Positions 16,824 to 25,594 of a stretch of 57,360 bases of DNA are shown here, piece after piece. A program made the position numbers and the translations under genes. Each line of letters starts with the position of its first letter. Position 1 is the first letter of the stretch. The DNA lies in contig JAFUAD010000024.1 in the NCBI GenBank assembly GCA_017460835.1, forward strand, positions 1 through 57,360, given 5' to 3'. Below the pieces are notes generated by a model that was not told where the DNA came from, did no database searches, and worked only from the letters and a program-made list of their open reading frames with translations. The stretch comes from Oscillospiraceae bacterium. GTDB lineage: Bacteria > Bacillota > Clostridia > Oscillospirales > Ruminococcaceae.

Positions 16824-17918
16824 TTATGTAAAATGGAACGTGATGATATCGCCGTCTGCGACCTCATAGGTCTTGCCCTCCATGCGGACGAGCCCCTTTT
16901 CCTTTGCTGCGGTCATATTGCCGCCGCATGCGATGAAATCCTCATACGAAATCACTTCCGCGCGGATAAATCCCTTCTCGAAATCGGAATGAATCTTGCC
17001 CGCAGCCTGCGGCGCCTTTGTTCCCTTCCGGATCGTCCATGCGCGGCATTCATCCGAGCCGCCGGTCAGATAGGAAATCAGCCCGAGCAGCGCATAGCCG
17101 GCATGAATGATGCGGTTCAGCCCGGATTCCTCCAGACCGAGCTCCGCGAGAAACTCCTTCTGCTCGTCCTCGCTCATATCGGAAATCTCCGCCTCGATCT
17201 GCGCGCAGATCGGGAATACGGCGGCATGCTCCGCCTCCGCGATCGCCTGAACCGCGGTAAAATGCGGGTTCTGCGAGAGATCGCCGGAGAAATCCGCCTC
17301 CGAGAGATTCGCGGCATAGATCACGGGCTTTGCCGTCAGCAGCGGCGTTTCGAGAATCACCGCCAGCTCATCCTCCGTGCAGTCAAAGCTGCGCGCCGGC
17401 AGTCCCTCCGAGAGATGCGCCAGCAGACGCTTCAGCAGCTCTGCATCCGCAAGATATTTCTTGTCGCCCTTCGCGAGCTTTGCGGTTTTGTCGATTCTGC
17501 GCTCGATCAGCTCAATATCCGAGAATACCAGCTCCAGATTGATGACCTCAATATCGCGCTTGGGGTCAATCGAGCCGTCCACATGCACAATATTGTCATC
17601 CTCAAAGCAGCGCACGACATGGATGATCGCATCGACCTCCCGGATATCCGCGAGAAAGCGGTTTCCGAGGCCCTCGCCCTTTGAGGCGCCCTTGACAAGT
17701 CCCGCGATATCGACAAACTGAAGCGTCGCGGGCGTAAATTTTTTCGGCTGATAGATTTCCGCGAGCTTTTCCAGCCGCGTATCCGGTACGCTGACAATGC
17801 CGACGTTCTTGTCAATCGTGCAGAACGGGTAATTGGCGGATTCCGCACCGGCATTCGTCAGTGCATTGAACAGTGTGCTCTTGCCGACATTCGGCAGACC
17901 GACCATTCCGAGCTTCAT
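16824..17918 (-). CDS. ychF: YchF/OLA1-family ATPase
   Basis: 364 aa, the normal length. The P-loop [12 protein letters not shown] is at residues 7-18. The switch regions carry the Obg-family pattern, and [17 protein letters not shown] follows as in YchF. A coiled-coil insertion spans ~130-200 and the C-terminal TGS domain includes [24 protein letters not shown]. It binds ATP in preference to GTP, interacts with ribosomes and responds to redox state in studied bacteria. The start codon lies 24 nt after the upstream lipoprotein gene. ychF is therefore the last gene of a minus-strand unit that otherwise encodes exported proteins, an unusual partnership. Confidence 0.95.
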   Translation of the reverse strand: MKLGMVGLPNVGKSTLFNALTNAGAESANYPFCTIDKNVGIVSVPDTRLEKLAEIYQPKKFTPATLQFVDIAGLVKGASKGEGLGNRFLADIREVDAIIHVVRCFEDDNIVHVDGSIDPKRDIEVINLELVFSDIELIERRIDKTAKLAKGDKKYLADAELLKRLLAHLSEGLPARSFDCTEDELAVILETPLLTAKPVIYAANLSEADFSGDLSQNPHFTAVQAIAEAEHAAVFPICAQIEAEISDMSEDEQKEFLAELGLEESGLNRIIHAGYALLGLISYLTGGSDECRAWTIRKGTKAPQAAGKIHSDFEKGFIRAEVISYEDFIACGGNMTAAKEKGLVRMEGKTYEVADGDIITFHFT

Positions 17919-17942
17919 ATAGATTGATTCCTCCTGTATCTG

Positions 17943-18641
17943 TCAGGTGCCGGCTGTTTTCGTAATGGAAAACGGTTCCTTCCGGGCGATATACCACTCG
18001 TCCGGCTCCGTGCCCTGTTCGTATTCATAGTCAATTGCCGTGCCGGTGACCGTCACGGTCTGCCCCTCGGCAATGCCGCTGACCGTGATCTCCGTCACGC
18101 GGTAGAGCCAGTCCGGCAAAAGCTGATCCTGCTCGACCCGCGGCTTCTCGCGGGAGACCATAACTGTTCCGGCGTCCGCCTCCGTATCCTCGACATCGAG
18201 CGCCCCGGAGAGCATCTCATTGAGCGGGATGCCCGCCGCCTCCGTGATCTCCTCGACGGAGAACACCACGCGCACCGGCTCCGGCGCCGCAGTCGTCACC
18301 GAGGAAACGCTCTCGGAGGAAACCGGCAGCCCGGTCACATCCTCCGGCGGCAGCTCCGTCGGTTCGGTTCCGGTCGCAGAGGACTCTGCGGTCGTCCGCT
18401 CATAGGCGGTTGTGGTTTCTGTGCGTCCGGTTCGCTGTGTTTCGGACTGCTCGCTGCTGACAGCCGGTGTCTGAACCGTTGTCTGCGCAGACGCTTCTGT
18501 GCCTGCCGTGGTTTCTGCCGGGATGATCTCCGTCATCTGACCTGCGGCAGACTGTTCCTTCTTGCCGCAGCCCGTCAGCATCAGGATAATCGCCGCAGAC
18601 AAAAGCACGGCTGATGATCTGAACATGCGCTTCATCTTCAA
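17943..18641 (-). CDS. Lipoprotein with Ser/Thr/Glu-rich linker (paralogue of next gene upstream)
   Basis: 232 aa from a TTG (an ATG two codons later at 18635 is equally possible; GAGGG lies 5 or 11 nt upstream respectively). The signal peptide ends in lipobox LTGC (~residues 22-25 of the TTG form). A disordered Thr/Ser/Glu region (~35-125) follows, then a ~100-residue C-terminal domain beginning FSVEEITEAAGIPL and containing YRVTEITV and VTGTA. The same pattern (EILEAANLP, LDVDG, TQIDV, LTGTA) occurs in the neighbouring lipoprotein, so the two are duplicates. Likely an extracytoplasmic, membrane-anchored protein. Function unknown. Confidence 0.78.
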   Translation of the reverse strand: MKMKRMFRSSAVLLSAAIILMLTGCGKKEQSAAGQMTEIIPAETTAGTEASAQTTVQTPAVSSEQSETQRTGRTETTTAYERTTAESSATGTEPTELPPEDVTGLPVSSESVSSVTTAAPEPVRVVFSVEEITEAAGIPLNEMLSGALDVEDTEADAGTVMVSREKPRVEQDQLLPDWLYRVTEITVSGIAEGQTVTVTGTAIDYEYEQGTEPDEWYIARKEPFSITKTAGT

Positions 18642-18679
18642 AGTACCCTCTTTACAGACCCGTATCCCCTGTCCGGCAT

Positions 18680-19384
18680 TCAGCCGGTATATTTCACAAT
18701 TGTAAATTTTGCCGTTTTTTCGAGCTTTACAGCCTTCACGGTTTTCGGTTCCTTGTCGGGCTTTGCGGTATTTGCGGTTGTTGTTGCTGCCGCGGCGGAG
18801 GTCTCCTCCGTGCCGGGCGTTGTCCCCTCTGCGCTGTCACTTCCCTCTGCGGGGGCATCCGGATCCTCCGCAGAAGAATACTCCTCCGCAGGCACATCGG
18901 CCAGCACCTTGATAAACGCCGTACCGGTCAGCACGACGGTTGACCCCTTCGTCACCGGATAGACGTCGATCTGCGTGATATAGTGCAGGTCATAGCCCTG
19001 CGGGATGGTGTAAATGCCGTTGTCCCGCTGCACCGTGATCTCGCCGTAATTCACGGAGAGCCCGTCAACATCCAGATACCCGTAGGTCTGGTACATTGCC
19101 GGGAGATTGGCAGCCTCCAGAATCTCCTTCTTGGTGAACGAGACGATGATCTCCTCCTTCCGCGTGTGCGATGTGGTGAAGGCCGTCGTCGCGGTCGTTG
19201 CGGAGGTACGCTTTGTGTAGGCGGATTCAATCGCCATGCTGCCGGTATACGCGGTTGTTGCCTCCGTCTGCGGCGCATCGAACATCGGATCGCTGTCCGT
19301 CGGTTCGATCGGCTCCCCGCACGCCGCCGAGAGCAGGTACATCGCCGCGGCAGCAATGAGGCAGAATAATCGCTTGATCTTCAT
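18680..19384 (-). CDS. Lipoprotein, paralogue of the downstream lipoprotein
   Basis: 234 aa, ATG start. The signal peptide ends in lipobox LSAAC (Cys at ~22). A short Thr-rich linker leads to the domain starting IVSFTKKEILEAANLP, with LDVDGLSVNYGEITV, YITQIDV and VVLTGTAF. An insertion rich in Ala, Glu, Asp and Thr lies near residues 172-212, before the final Lys-rich strand. The domain matches that of the next gene, but this copy carries the low-complexity insert inside the domain rather than before it. Gaps to its neighbours are 44 and 38 nt, consistent with one transcript. Confidence 0.78.
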   Translation of the reverse strand: MKIKRLFCLIAAAAMYLLSAACGEPIEPTDSDPMFDAPQTEATTAYTGSMAIESAYTKRTSATTATTAFTTSHTRKEEIIVSFTKKEILEAANLPAMYQTYGYLDVDGLSVNYGEITVQRDNGIYTIPQGYDLHYITQIDVYPVTKGSTVVLTGTAFIKVLADVPAEEYSSAEDPDAPAEGSDSAEGTTPGTEETSAAAATTTANTAKPDKEPKTVKAVKLEKTAKFTIVKYTG

Positions 19385-19428
19385 TATGTGTCTCCGTCTT
19401 CAGATTTTTCACTTCTTTGCCTTAAGGC

Positions 19429-20124
19429 TCAGCCGCGGCGGTTCTTTTTCTTCCAATGCCGCACCAGAAGCAGCAGTGCCGCAGCCGCACCGGCGGCGCC
19501 GCCCGCGAGCTTCAGCGTTTTCTTCGAGAGCTCCAGCTCTCTGCCCCGTGCCTTGAGCACGACCTTCTGCTGCTCCTCCGGCCAGCCCTGCGGGAACACG
19601 ATATTGTGCCGCTGCGGATGCGGTTCATCCGCCGGCTCATCCGGCAGCAGCGATTCATAAGCGGACATATCCATCCCCGGGATACCGGCGATCGTGCAGA
19701 CCGCACCCGCCTGAACGAACCGGAAGGTCAGGTGCTCGGTCGCGCGCGGCGCCGTAAACGGCACGGCAAAAAGCAGCCAGTGATTCTTTTCGAGAACCGG
19801 CTTTGTGTGATTGCGGTTCAGCCGGAAGCAGAGCCGCTCCTCGTCGTCGTCGCCGTAGATTTCCAGCATACAGGCCTCATCGCCGCGGCTGTTTTCGCCG
19901 CCGTTCAGCCAGAAGCAGAAGCGGTACTGCATATCGGATTCGAGCCAGCCCGCCTCGATCGGGATGCGGGAAATGATCGCGGTCCAGTCTGTGCTCCAGT
20001 CGCCGATCTGCCATGCCTCGGCAGTTTTGCCGGAGAACCCGCGCACCTGAATCTGCGACGCGGCGTTCGTGGAAATCATGCTGTCCGGCTCCCAGCGCTC
20101 GGGACAGAAAAACAAATCTGCCAT
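19429..20124 (-). CDS. Hypothetical protein, beta-rich domain plus C-terminal membrane anchor
   Basis: 231 aa, ATG start, no signal peptide. Residues ~1-140 look like a beta-sandwich of the kind seen in carbohydrate- or ligand-binding proteins (alternating aromatic strands such as MQYRFCFWLNGGE and HLTFRFVQAG). I cannot match it to a named family. A polar region follows (~150-200), then a C-terminal hydrophobic helix (LAGGAAGAAAALLLLV) and a basic end HWKKKNRRG. Without a signal peptide it would be a tail-anchored cytoplasmic protein. It is the first gene after the promoter at 20178-20206 and heads the unit leading to ychF. Confidence 0.65.
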   Translation of the reverse strand: MADLFFCPERWEPDSMISTNAASQIQVRGFSGKTAEAWQIGDWSTDWTAIISRIPIEAGWLESDMQYRFCFWLNGGENSRGDEACMLEIYGDDDEERLCFRLNRNHTKPVLEKNHWLLFAVPFTAPRATEHLTFRFVQAGAVCTIAGIPGMDMSAYESLLPDEPADEPHPQRHNIVFPQGWPEEQQKVVLKARGRELELSKKTLKLAGGAAGAAAALLLLVRHWKKKNRRG

Positions 20125-20177
20125 TTCTCATGCCTCCCTTTTCGGCCCGGTTTCCGCCGGGGCCGTCTTATCCTTCT

Positions 20178-20206
20178 ATTCTACCACAAACGGGCGGTTC
20201 TGTCAA
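20178..20206 (-). promoter_or_regulatory. Promoter of the minus-strand unit ending in ychF
   Basis: On the minus strand TTGACA (20206-20201), 17-nt spacer, TAGAAT (20183-20178), 54 nt before the start at 20124. Confidence 0.75.
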
Positions 20207-20228
20207 GTTTTGCAGCTGTGCTTTGCGC

Positions 20229-21578
20229 CTATTGCCGCGGGCCGATGTTTGTCCAGTCGGAGACATTTCTTTCTCCATCAGCATTACTTCCAGTTGCTAC
20301 AACCGTACCGTCTGCCTTTAAGCCGACTGTATGCCAATCTCCGGCAGAAACCGCAACAATATCCGTCCAGTCAGAAACATCGCATGTACCGGATTCATAA
20401 GATCCAGATCCTACTGCCACAACCGTTCCGTCTGCTTTTAAGCCGACAGTGTGAAAGGTTCCGGCAGAGACCGCGACAATATCCGTCCACCCGGAGACAT
20501 TGCACTGACCGTAGTCATTTTTGCCTGTTGTCACAACCGTACCGTCTGACTTTAAGCCAACAGTATGATACTCTCCGGCAGCAACCGCGACAATATCTGT
20601 CCAGCCGGAAACATTGCACTGGCCGTCATCATTTTCGCCTGTTGCCACAGCCGTTCCGTCTGCCCTTATGCCGATAGTATGACTATCCCCGGCAGCAATC
20701 GCAACAATATTTGTCCAGTCAGAAACATCACTTTTACCGGATTCATAAGATCCGGATCCTACTGCCACAACCGTTCCGTCTGCCTTTAAGCCGACAGTAT
20801 AAAAGGTTCCGGCAGAAACCGCAACAATATCCGTCCAGTCAGAAACATCGCACTCACCGAATTCGTTATCTCCAACTGCGACCACCGTACCATCTGCCTT
20901 TAAGCCGACAGTATGGTATCCTCCGGAAACCGCGACAATACCCGACCAGCCGGAAACATTGCACTGGCCGTCATCATTTTCGCCTATTGCCACAACCGTT
21001 CCGTCTGTCCTTAAGCCGACAGTATGATTACATCCGGCAGCGATACAATTCGCATATTTCTGGGCGGTGGAGTTCTCATCCATTCTCAACAGGGCATCCT
21101 GCAAGTATTGCGCCATTTCGCTGCCTGCGGACAAGGCTGAGGTTTCATCCGTGCTGATTTCAGCAATCGAGCTGCTCTGCGCTGCAATTACCGACGAATT
21201 CTCCCCGCCGGAATGCCCGCGCAGTGCCAGAATGATCCCGATTGCAGCACAGACGGCAGCAGCGGATGCTCCCGCCGCAATCCATTTTCCGATCCTGCCG
21301 GTGTGCGCCGGTTCAGCGGGCTTTAGTTCCGTCCGGATTGGCTCCGGCCTCGGTACTGTCCGGACGGGCTCCGGCCTCGGTACTGCCCGGATTGGCTCCG
21401 GCTTTGGTACTGTCCGGATTGGCTCCGGCTTCTGCTCCGGCCAGACGAGCTCCGGTCTCTGCACTGTACGGATTGGCTCCGGCTTCTGCGTCTCAGCCGC
21501 TCCGTAGATTTCCCTCACCAGAGCCGCCTTTTCCTTCTCGGTCAGCGGCGTCGGCGAGACGATTTTTTGTCCTTTCAT
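20229..21578 (-). CDS. RCC1-repeat (seven-bladed propeller) membrane protein
   Basis: 449 aa. An N-terminal cytoplasmic part contains Pro/Glu/Arg repeats (KPEPIRTVP, RPEPVRTVP and variants, ~30-88). A single transmembrane helix (~96-120) follows, then a linker. Then come seven tandem ~38-residue RCC1 units with the pattern HTVGLKADGTVVAVG...VSDWTDIVAVSAG. Seven units are what a closed RCC1 propeller needs, and the last ends abruptly at NIGPRQ. The units are very similar at DNA level and lower in G+C than neighbouring genes, suggesting recent internal duplication or acquisition. RCC1-like propellers usually bind proteins; the partner is unknown. It is the last gene of the minus-strand unit from 26170. 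Confidence 0.85.
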   Translation of the reverse strand: MKGQKIVSPTPLTEKEKAALVREIYGAAETQKPEPIRTVQRPELVWPEQKPEPIRTVPKPEPIRAVPRPEPVRTVPRPEPIRTELKPAEPAHTGRIGKWIAAGASAAAVCAAIGIILALRGHSGGENSSVIAAQSSSIAEISTDETSALSAGSEMAQYLQDALLRMDENSTAQKYANCIAAGCNHTVGLRTDGTVVAIGENDDGQCNVSGWSGIVAVSGGYHTVGLKADGTVVAVGDNEFGECDVSDWTDIVAVSAGTFYTVGLKADGTVVAVGSGSYESGKSDVSDWTNIVAIAAGDSHTIGIRADGTAVATGENDDGQCNVSGWTDIVAVAAGEYHTVGLKSDGTVVTTGKNDYGQCNVSGWTDIVAVSAGTFHTVGLKADGTVVAVGSGSYESGTCDVSDWTDIVAVSAGDWHTVGLKADGTVVATGSNADGERNVSDWTNIGPRQ

Positions 21579-21599
21579 GCGCTTCTTTCCCCGGTCAAT

Positions 21600-22373
21600 T
21601 TACGATGTCACCTTTTCAAAATCCGAAGCGGGATGCTTGCACAGGGGGCAGATGAAGTCCTCGGGCAGCGTATCGCCGACATACTCATAGCCGCAGATCA
21701 CGCAGCGCCAGACCGTCTGACCCTCGGGCGTTGTGCCGATCTTTTTCGGGGTCGCCTTGATATTTTTGAGGTAATAGTCATAGGTTGCGGCGGGTGTGTC
21801 GTTCAGCACGCGCATATCCGTGACCCTGCCGAAAAACTGCGAGTGCGTGCCGAGATTGACAATCCCGGTCACCTCTGCCGAGAGCACGGCATTCGTGCCC
21901 CTTGTGACACAGAGCAGCCCGTCCGCGCCGCGTGCGCAGTCTGCAAAGCCTGCGAATTTATCGGTATCTCTGCCGGACTGGAACCCGAAGCGCTGAATCA
22001 GCGCAAAATCCGCAGCCTGACTGAGCACGGAAACCGAGAATTTCCCTGTCCGCAGGATCATGTCGTGCGTCAGGTTCGCCTTGTTGACCGTCAGGCTGAT
22101 CTGCACGGGCTCCGAGGTCACCTGCGCGACCGTGTTCGTGATGCAGCCGTTGTCTTTGCCGTTTTCCTGCGCGGTCACGACAAAGAGCCCGTAGCTGATC
22201 CGGTGCAGCGCGGCGGGGTCAGCAGCCGGGGCGGCGGTCTCCTGCTTTGCTGCGGGCGTATCCTCGATCAATTCGAGCACATCACCCTCCATCAGGCATT
22301 CCGGGCAGACCGGCTTTTCTCCGTCCGCGACCTCGAATTCCGCGCCGCAGATCGTGCATCTGTATTTTTTCAT
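21600..22373 (-). CDS. Flavin reductase-like protein flanked by rubredoxin-type modules (Hrb-like)
   Basis: 257 aa. The N-terminus is a small iron/zinc module (YRCTICG..CPEC, Cys 6, 9, 24, 27). The middle (~55-200) is a flavin reductase/FMN-binding split-barrel domain. The C-terminus (~205-257) is a rubredoxin with WRCVICGYEYVGD and CPLCKHPASDF. The flavin reductase plus C-terminal rubredoxin resembles the high-molecular-weight rubredoxin of clostridia, which passes electrons from NAD(P)H to flavodiiron proteins that remove O2 or NO. No flavodiiron protein is encoded here. It lies 21 nt after the lipoprotein remnant and 21 nt before the RCC1 gene. Confidence 0.88.
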   Translation of the reverse strand: MKKYRCTICGAEFEVADGEKPVCPECLMEGDVLELIEDTPAAKQETAAPAADPAALHRISYGLFVVTAQENGKDNGCITNTVAQVTSEPVQISLTVNKANLTHDMILRTGKFSVSVLSQAADFALIQRFGFQSGRDTDKFAGFADCARGADGLLCVTRGTNAVLSAEVTGIVNLGTHSQFFGRVTDMRVLNDTPAATYDYYLKNIKATPKKIGTTPEGQTVWRCVICGYEYVGDTLPEDFICPLCKHPASDFEKVTS

Positions 22374-22394
22374 CGCGCACCTCCGTCAGGTTTT

Positions 22395-23485
22395 TTATTC
22401 CGCTTTGACAAATGCGGGGTAATAGATTTTGCCGTCATCGGCGATGTAGAAGTACGTTGAAAAGAGCATATAATCAACGTCGCATTTGAGCGAATGTTCC
22501 TTCATTTTCATCTGAATCAATCCCGGATGCTTCTCACTTTCGCTGTAAACGCCGTTATTGATCGGTTCGCCGGAAGAATTCTTCCATGTCCATTCTCCGT
22601 TTGCAAAATCAATTGTGGTGTCATAGTTGTCTCCGGAATCACCGCAGGCGTTCTGTATTTTAGAAATGATACTGCTGTCAGATTTCAAATGGGAATACGG
22701 GTTGTCCTCCATTGCTTCCTTGCAGTTATAATTCAGAGAAAAAGCGCCGCCTTTCGTATACTGTTCTGTTACGGTGAATCCGTAAGTATCAAGACATAAC
22801 AAATCTTTCTTAGCCTTCAGCTTAACAGCAGGTTTCTCACCCTGAATATCACCACTTATACTGTAGCCGTCGCAAAATAACGGATAAATATAATATTGGG
22901 GTTTTTTTCTCATCATTGAATATGAAGGATAGATGGAAGACGCCAGATTCAGACAAAAGGTTCCTGTTTCATTCCATTGCTGCATGCTTTTTTCTGATCG
23001 TAACACTCGGAATTGTCCTCGGGATAATCCTCAGAAACCGAAACATTGAGCACCGGCGATCCGTATTTTTGAGTGATCTGTTCACGGTTCTTCTGCGATG
23101 CTTTGTTGAAATCCCATTGAAGATTCTGATAGTGAAAGCTCAGCTGATCGCCGGATCGTGCTACTGACCCGGAATAAATCTTTATTCCTTCTGAGCGCGG
23201 TTCCGGCTTTGTAATCCGGAACTCACTGTCGGAAAGATTGATAAAGATGAATTTTACTCCGGAGACCTTTTCCAGTTTTTCATCAATTGTTAGAGACTCG
23301 TCTCCGAAAAGATAGTCATCGACCTGCACATATTTTGCGCCTTGAAACGAACCGGATTGTGCAGAGAGAGCCGGATTCACCGCCTGCTCGCCGCCGGCCT
23401 GTGTTTTCGACTTTGCATCGCCGCATCCTGTCATGCCGATACACAGCGCGCAGACCGCCGCGATCCAGTATTTCCGAGCTTTCAT
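22395..23485 (-). pseudogene. Lipoprotein gene split by a -1 frameshift at an A6 run
   Basis: The first part (23485-22949, 178 codons) begins with a lipoprotein signal ending MTGC and runs in frame to CYDQKKACSNGM before stopping. The second part, in the -1 frame, is open from about 23029 to 22395 and gives an ordinary continuation (SMQQWNETGTFCLNL ... YYPAFVKAE). The frames join cleanly at a run of six A on the minus strand (T6 at 22988-22993). One extra A would give a single protein of about 363 residues. The second part has no credible start of its own (only a GTG without a ribosome binding site). Either a real disruption, a phase-variable tract or a sequencing indel. Product function unknown. 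Confidence 0.75.
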
Positions 23486-23506
23486 ATCATACCTCTTTCC
23501 GCAGAA

Positions 23507-24517
23507 TTATCTGCTTTTTCTAAGTTTTTTCTGCTGCTTTTTCATCAGCTTCTCCGAGCGGACGATCAGCATATCCTCCGCCTGCACGGTCAGCTCCGGG
23601 CGCGGCAGAACGGTCAGCTCCCCGCGCAGCAGCAGCAAAACCTGCAAGCCGTAGGCGGTCTGCACCTCGCTGACCGGCAGCCCGCAGAGCTCATGCTCCG
23701 CGTCCACGAAGATTTCCCCGACCTCCGAAACATCGCGGAACCGGCTTCCTGCGTGCTCCTTTTCGGTATACTGCGCAACGAATCCGGCGCTGATGATACC
23801 GGTCGGGATCGCAACCGCGCCGACGCCAAGGAATGCGATGCAGATTGCCATAAACTTGCCGACGGCGGTCACGGGGTAGATATCGCCGTAGCCGACGGTC
23901 AGCAGCGTGGACATGCTCCACCAGACGCCGGAGAATGCGTTTTTGAAGGCCTCGGGCTGCGCCTCGTGCTCTGCGCCGTACATGCACAGCGACGACGCAA
24001 ACATCAGCACGACAATGATAAACACCGAGGATAAAATCTGATTGCGCTTCTCATAGAGCACATTGACAATGATCTGAAACGAATCGTACTGCGCATTGAG
24101 CCGGAACAGGTGAAAAATCCGCACGACGCGCAGCATCCGGAAGACGACAAAGCCGTCGAGGAAAAAGAACGGCAGAATCGTCATCAGATCGACCACGCCG
24201 TCGAAGGAGCGCAGGAACCGCAGCCTTGCGCGCAGCGGGGTTTTGTCCGGATAGAGCAGGTCGGCTGTCCAGATGCGCAGGATATACTCAATGCTGAAAA
24301 TGCCGATCGTGACAAGCTCCAGCACCGAGAGAACCGTGTGAAACGGGCGCAGCGAGCGGAAGGTGCTGAGGAACATCACCAGAATATTCAGCAGAATCGC
24401 GATGACGATAAACCAGTCAAATGCGCGGCTCGGAAGATCCTCCGTGTTGCCGATCTGGATGATGTCGAAAACGCGCTGCTTCCGCGGAACGGACTTGCGT
24501 TTTGCGCTCCGGCTCAC
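23507..24517 (-). CDS. Voltage-gated-type potassium channel with TrkA-C/RCK-like tail
   Basis: 336 aa from GTG, which overlaps the upstream stop in GTGA. Six transmembrane segments are present. S4 carries the spaced basic residues RMLRVVRIFHLFRL (~120-135). The pore carries TLLTVGYGDIYPVT with the K+ filter TVGYGD (~207-212). The soluble C-terminus (~240-336) matches a TrkA-C-like regulatory domain (LCGLPVSEV, LRGELTVLPRPELTVQAEDMLIV). Expected role: K+ flux gated by voltage and/or ligand. It is translationally coupled to the preceding membrane protein and followed 21 nt later by the broken lipoprotein gene. Confidence 0.9.
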   Translation of the reverse strand: MSRSAKRKSVPRKQRVFDIIQIGNTEDLPSRAFDWFIVIAILLNILVMFLSTFRSLRPFHTVLSVLELVTIGIFSIEYILRIWTADLLYPDKTPLRARLRFLRSFDGVVDLMTILPFFFLDGFVVFRMLRVVRIFHLFRLNAQYDSFQIIVNVLYEKRNQILSSVFIIVVLMFASSLCMYGAEHEAQPEAFKNAFSGVWWSMSTLLTVGYGDIYPVTAVGKFMAICIAFLGVGAVAIPTGIISAGFVAQYTEKEHAGSRFRDVSEVGEIFVDAEHELCGLPVSEVQTAYGLQVLLLLRGELTVLPRPELTVQAEDMLIVRSEKLMKKQQKKLRKSR

Positions 24518-25593
24518 AGTGCGTGGTCGCCGACGGCGGTCAGCGCCTCCGGATCGTCAGGCAGCGCAGTGTCTCTGCCGGCGGGCTTCATCGCATCGCG
24601 GTTCAGCGCCCGGTTATAGGAAAACTCCATTACCGTTGTCCCGTCGATCGTATAGCTGCCGTTTGCGGCATGATAGGTGTGCTGCGGAACCAGCCGCCCG
24701 CCGATGAGCTGATAGGAGACTGCCGAGGATTCGCTCCCGGATTCGGTCATCTCGATCAGGAGCAGATCGCTGCCCGAGCCGGAGAGATACAGTGTTCCGA
24801 GCGCGCCGCCGGAGGATCCCTTCAGGTCATAGAGCGTGCCGCTGTTGTAATACAGCACTTTGCTGCGTGAATCCGCTTCGGTTCCGCCGGAGATGATCAG
24901 CTCCGGCTCGCCGTCACCGTCAAGGTCGGTCAGGGCATACATCGGCGCATTGTCCGCATTGGTCTTTTCGCGCAGAAATTTCTTCAGCGCACCGCCGTAG
25001 GCAGCATAGCGCGCCTTTACGGGGTCAGAGGGCGCAGCAGCGGTCGTGGTCTCGTCCTGACTTGCCTCATCCGGATAGGTATAGCTCCGCGTAAAGTACG
25101 GGAATTCCTCCTCGCCGGGAATGATGCGGGTGGAAACGGTCGTGGTCGCCTCGGTCAGTGTTGTGGTAGATACCGTGGTGGTCAGCTCGGTATCGGATGT
25201 AGAGGTGTCGGTCAGATCGGTCGGGAGCGTTGTCGTTGTCAGCTCGGTCGCCGTGGTTGTGCTGGTGCGCACCTCCGCGATGCCCGGCAGCAGATCCTCC
25301 TCGGAATTCTGCTTCTTTTTCCCCTCGCGCAGGCTCAGGGCGATCCATGTGATGCCGCTCACGGCAGCAAATAATCCGAGCCCCATGCAGACGGTCAGCG
25401 CGACCTGCGCTGCGGCAGAGGGCTTCTTTTTCTTTTTGTGCGGTTTCCGGGGAGGGGGCTGCGGTTCGTCATCCGGCTCATCCCAGTCGGCGTCGTCATA
25501 ATCCTCCTCATAATCCGGGTCATTTTCAGCGAGCTCCTCCTCATCCTCCTCAAACGGATCATAGGGCTGCTCGTCATATCTTGCTCTTTTCAT
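24514..25593 (-). CDS. Single-pass membrane protein with Thr-rich stalk and extracytoplasmic domain
   Basis: 359 aa, ATG start. Order: acidic N-terminus (~1-45), basic Lys/Pro stretch, transmembrane helix (~60-88), Thr/Ser/Glu-rich stalk (~105-170), then a ~190-residue C-terminal domain. That domain opens with AYGGALKKFLREK and contains LTDLDGDGEPELII, a calcium-loop-like motif seen in FG-GAP/VCBS-type and other secreted proteins. It also contains strands such as VLYYNSGTLYDL. Proteins of this plan are common in Ruminococcus-like genomes, but I know no function. Its stop overlaps the channel gene start by 4 nt, suggesting coordinated synthesis. Confidence 0.75.
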   Translation of the reverse strand: MKRARYDEQPYDPFEEDEEELAENDPDYEEDYDDADWDEPDDEPQPPPRKPHKKKKKPSAAAQVALTVCMGLGLFAAVSGITWIALSLREGKKKQNSEEDLLPGIAEVRTSTTTATELTTTTLPTDLTDTSTSDTELTTTVSTTTLTEATTTVSTRIIPGEEEFPYFTRSYTYPDEASQDETTTAAAPSDPVKARYAAYGGALKKFLREKTNADNAPMYALTDLDGDGEPELIISGGTEADSRSKVLYYNSGTLYDLKGSSGGALGTLYLSGSGSDLLLIEMTESGSESSAVSYQLIGGRLVPQHTYHAANGSYTIDGTTVMEFSYNRALNRDAMKPAGRDTALPDDPEALTAVGDHAL

Positions 25594-25594
25594 G

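Noticed and set aside
22980-23000. Programmed -1 frameshifting at the A6 run
   Set aside because: The zero frame reads CAG AAA AAA GCA, which does not offer a standard X-XXY-YYZ slippery site, and no pseudoknot is obvious. An indel is simpler.
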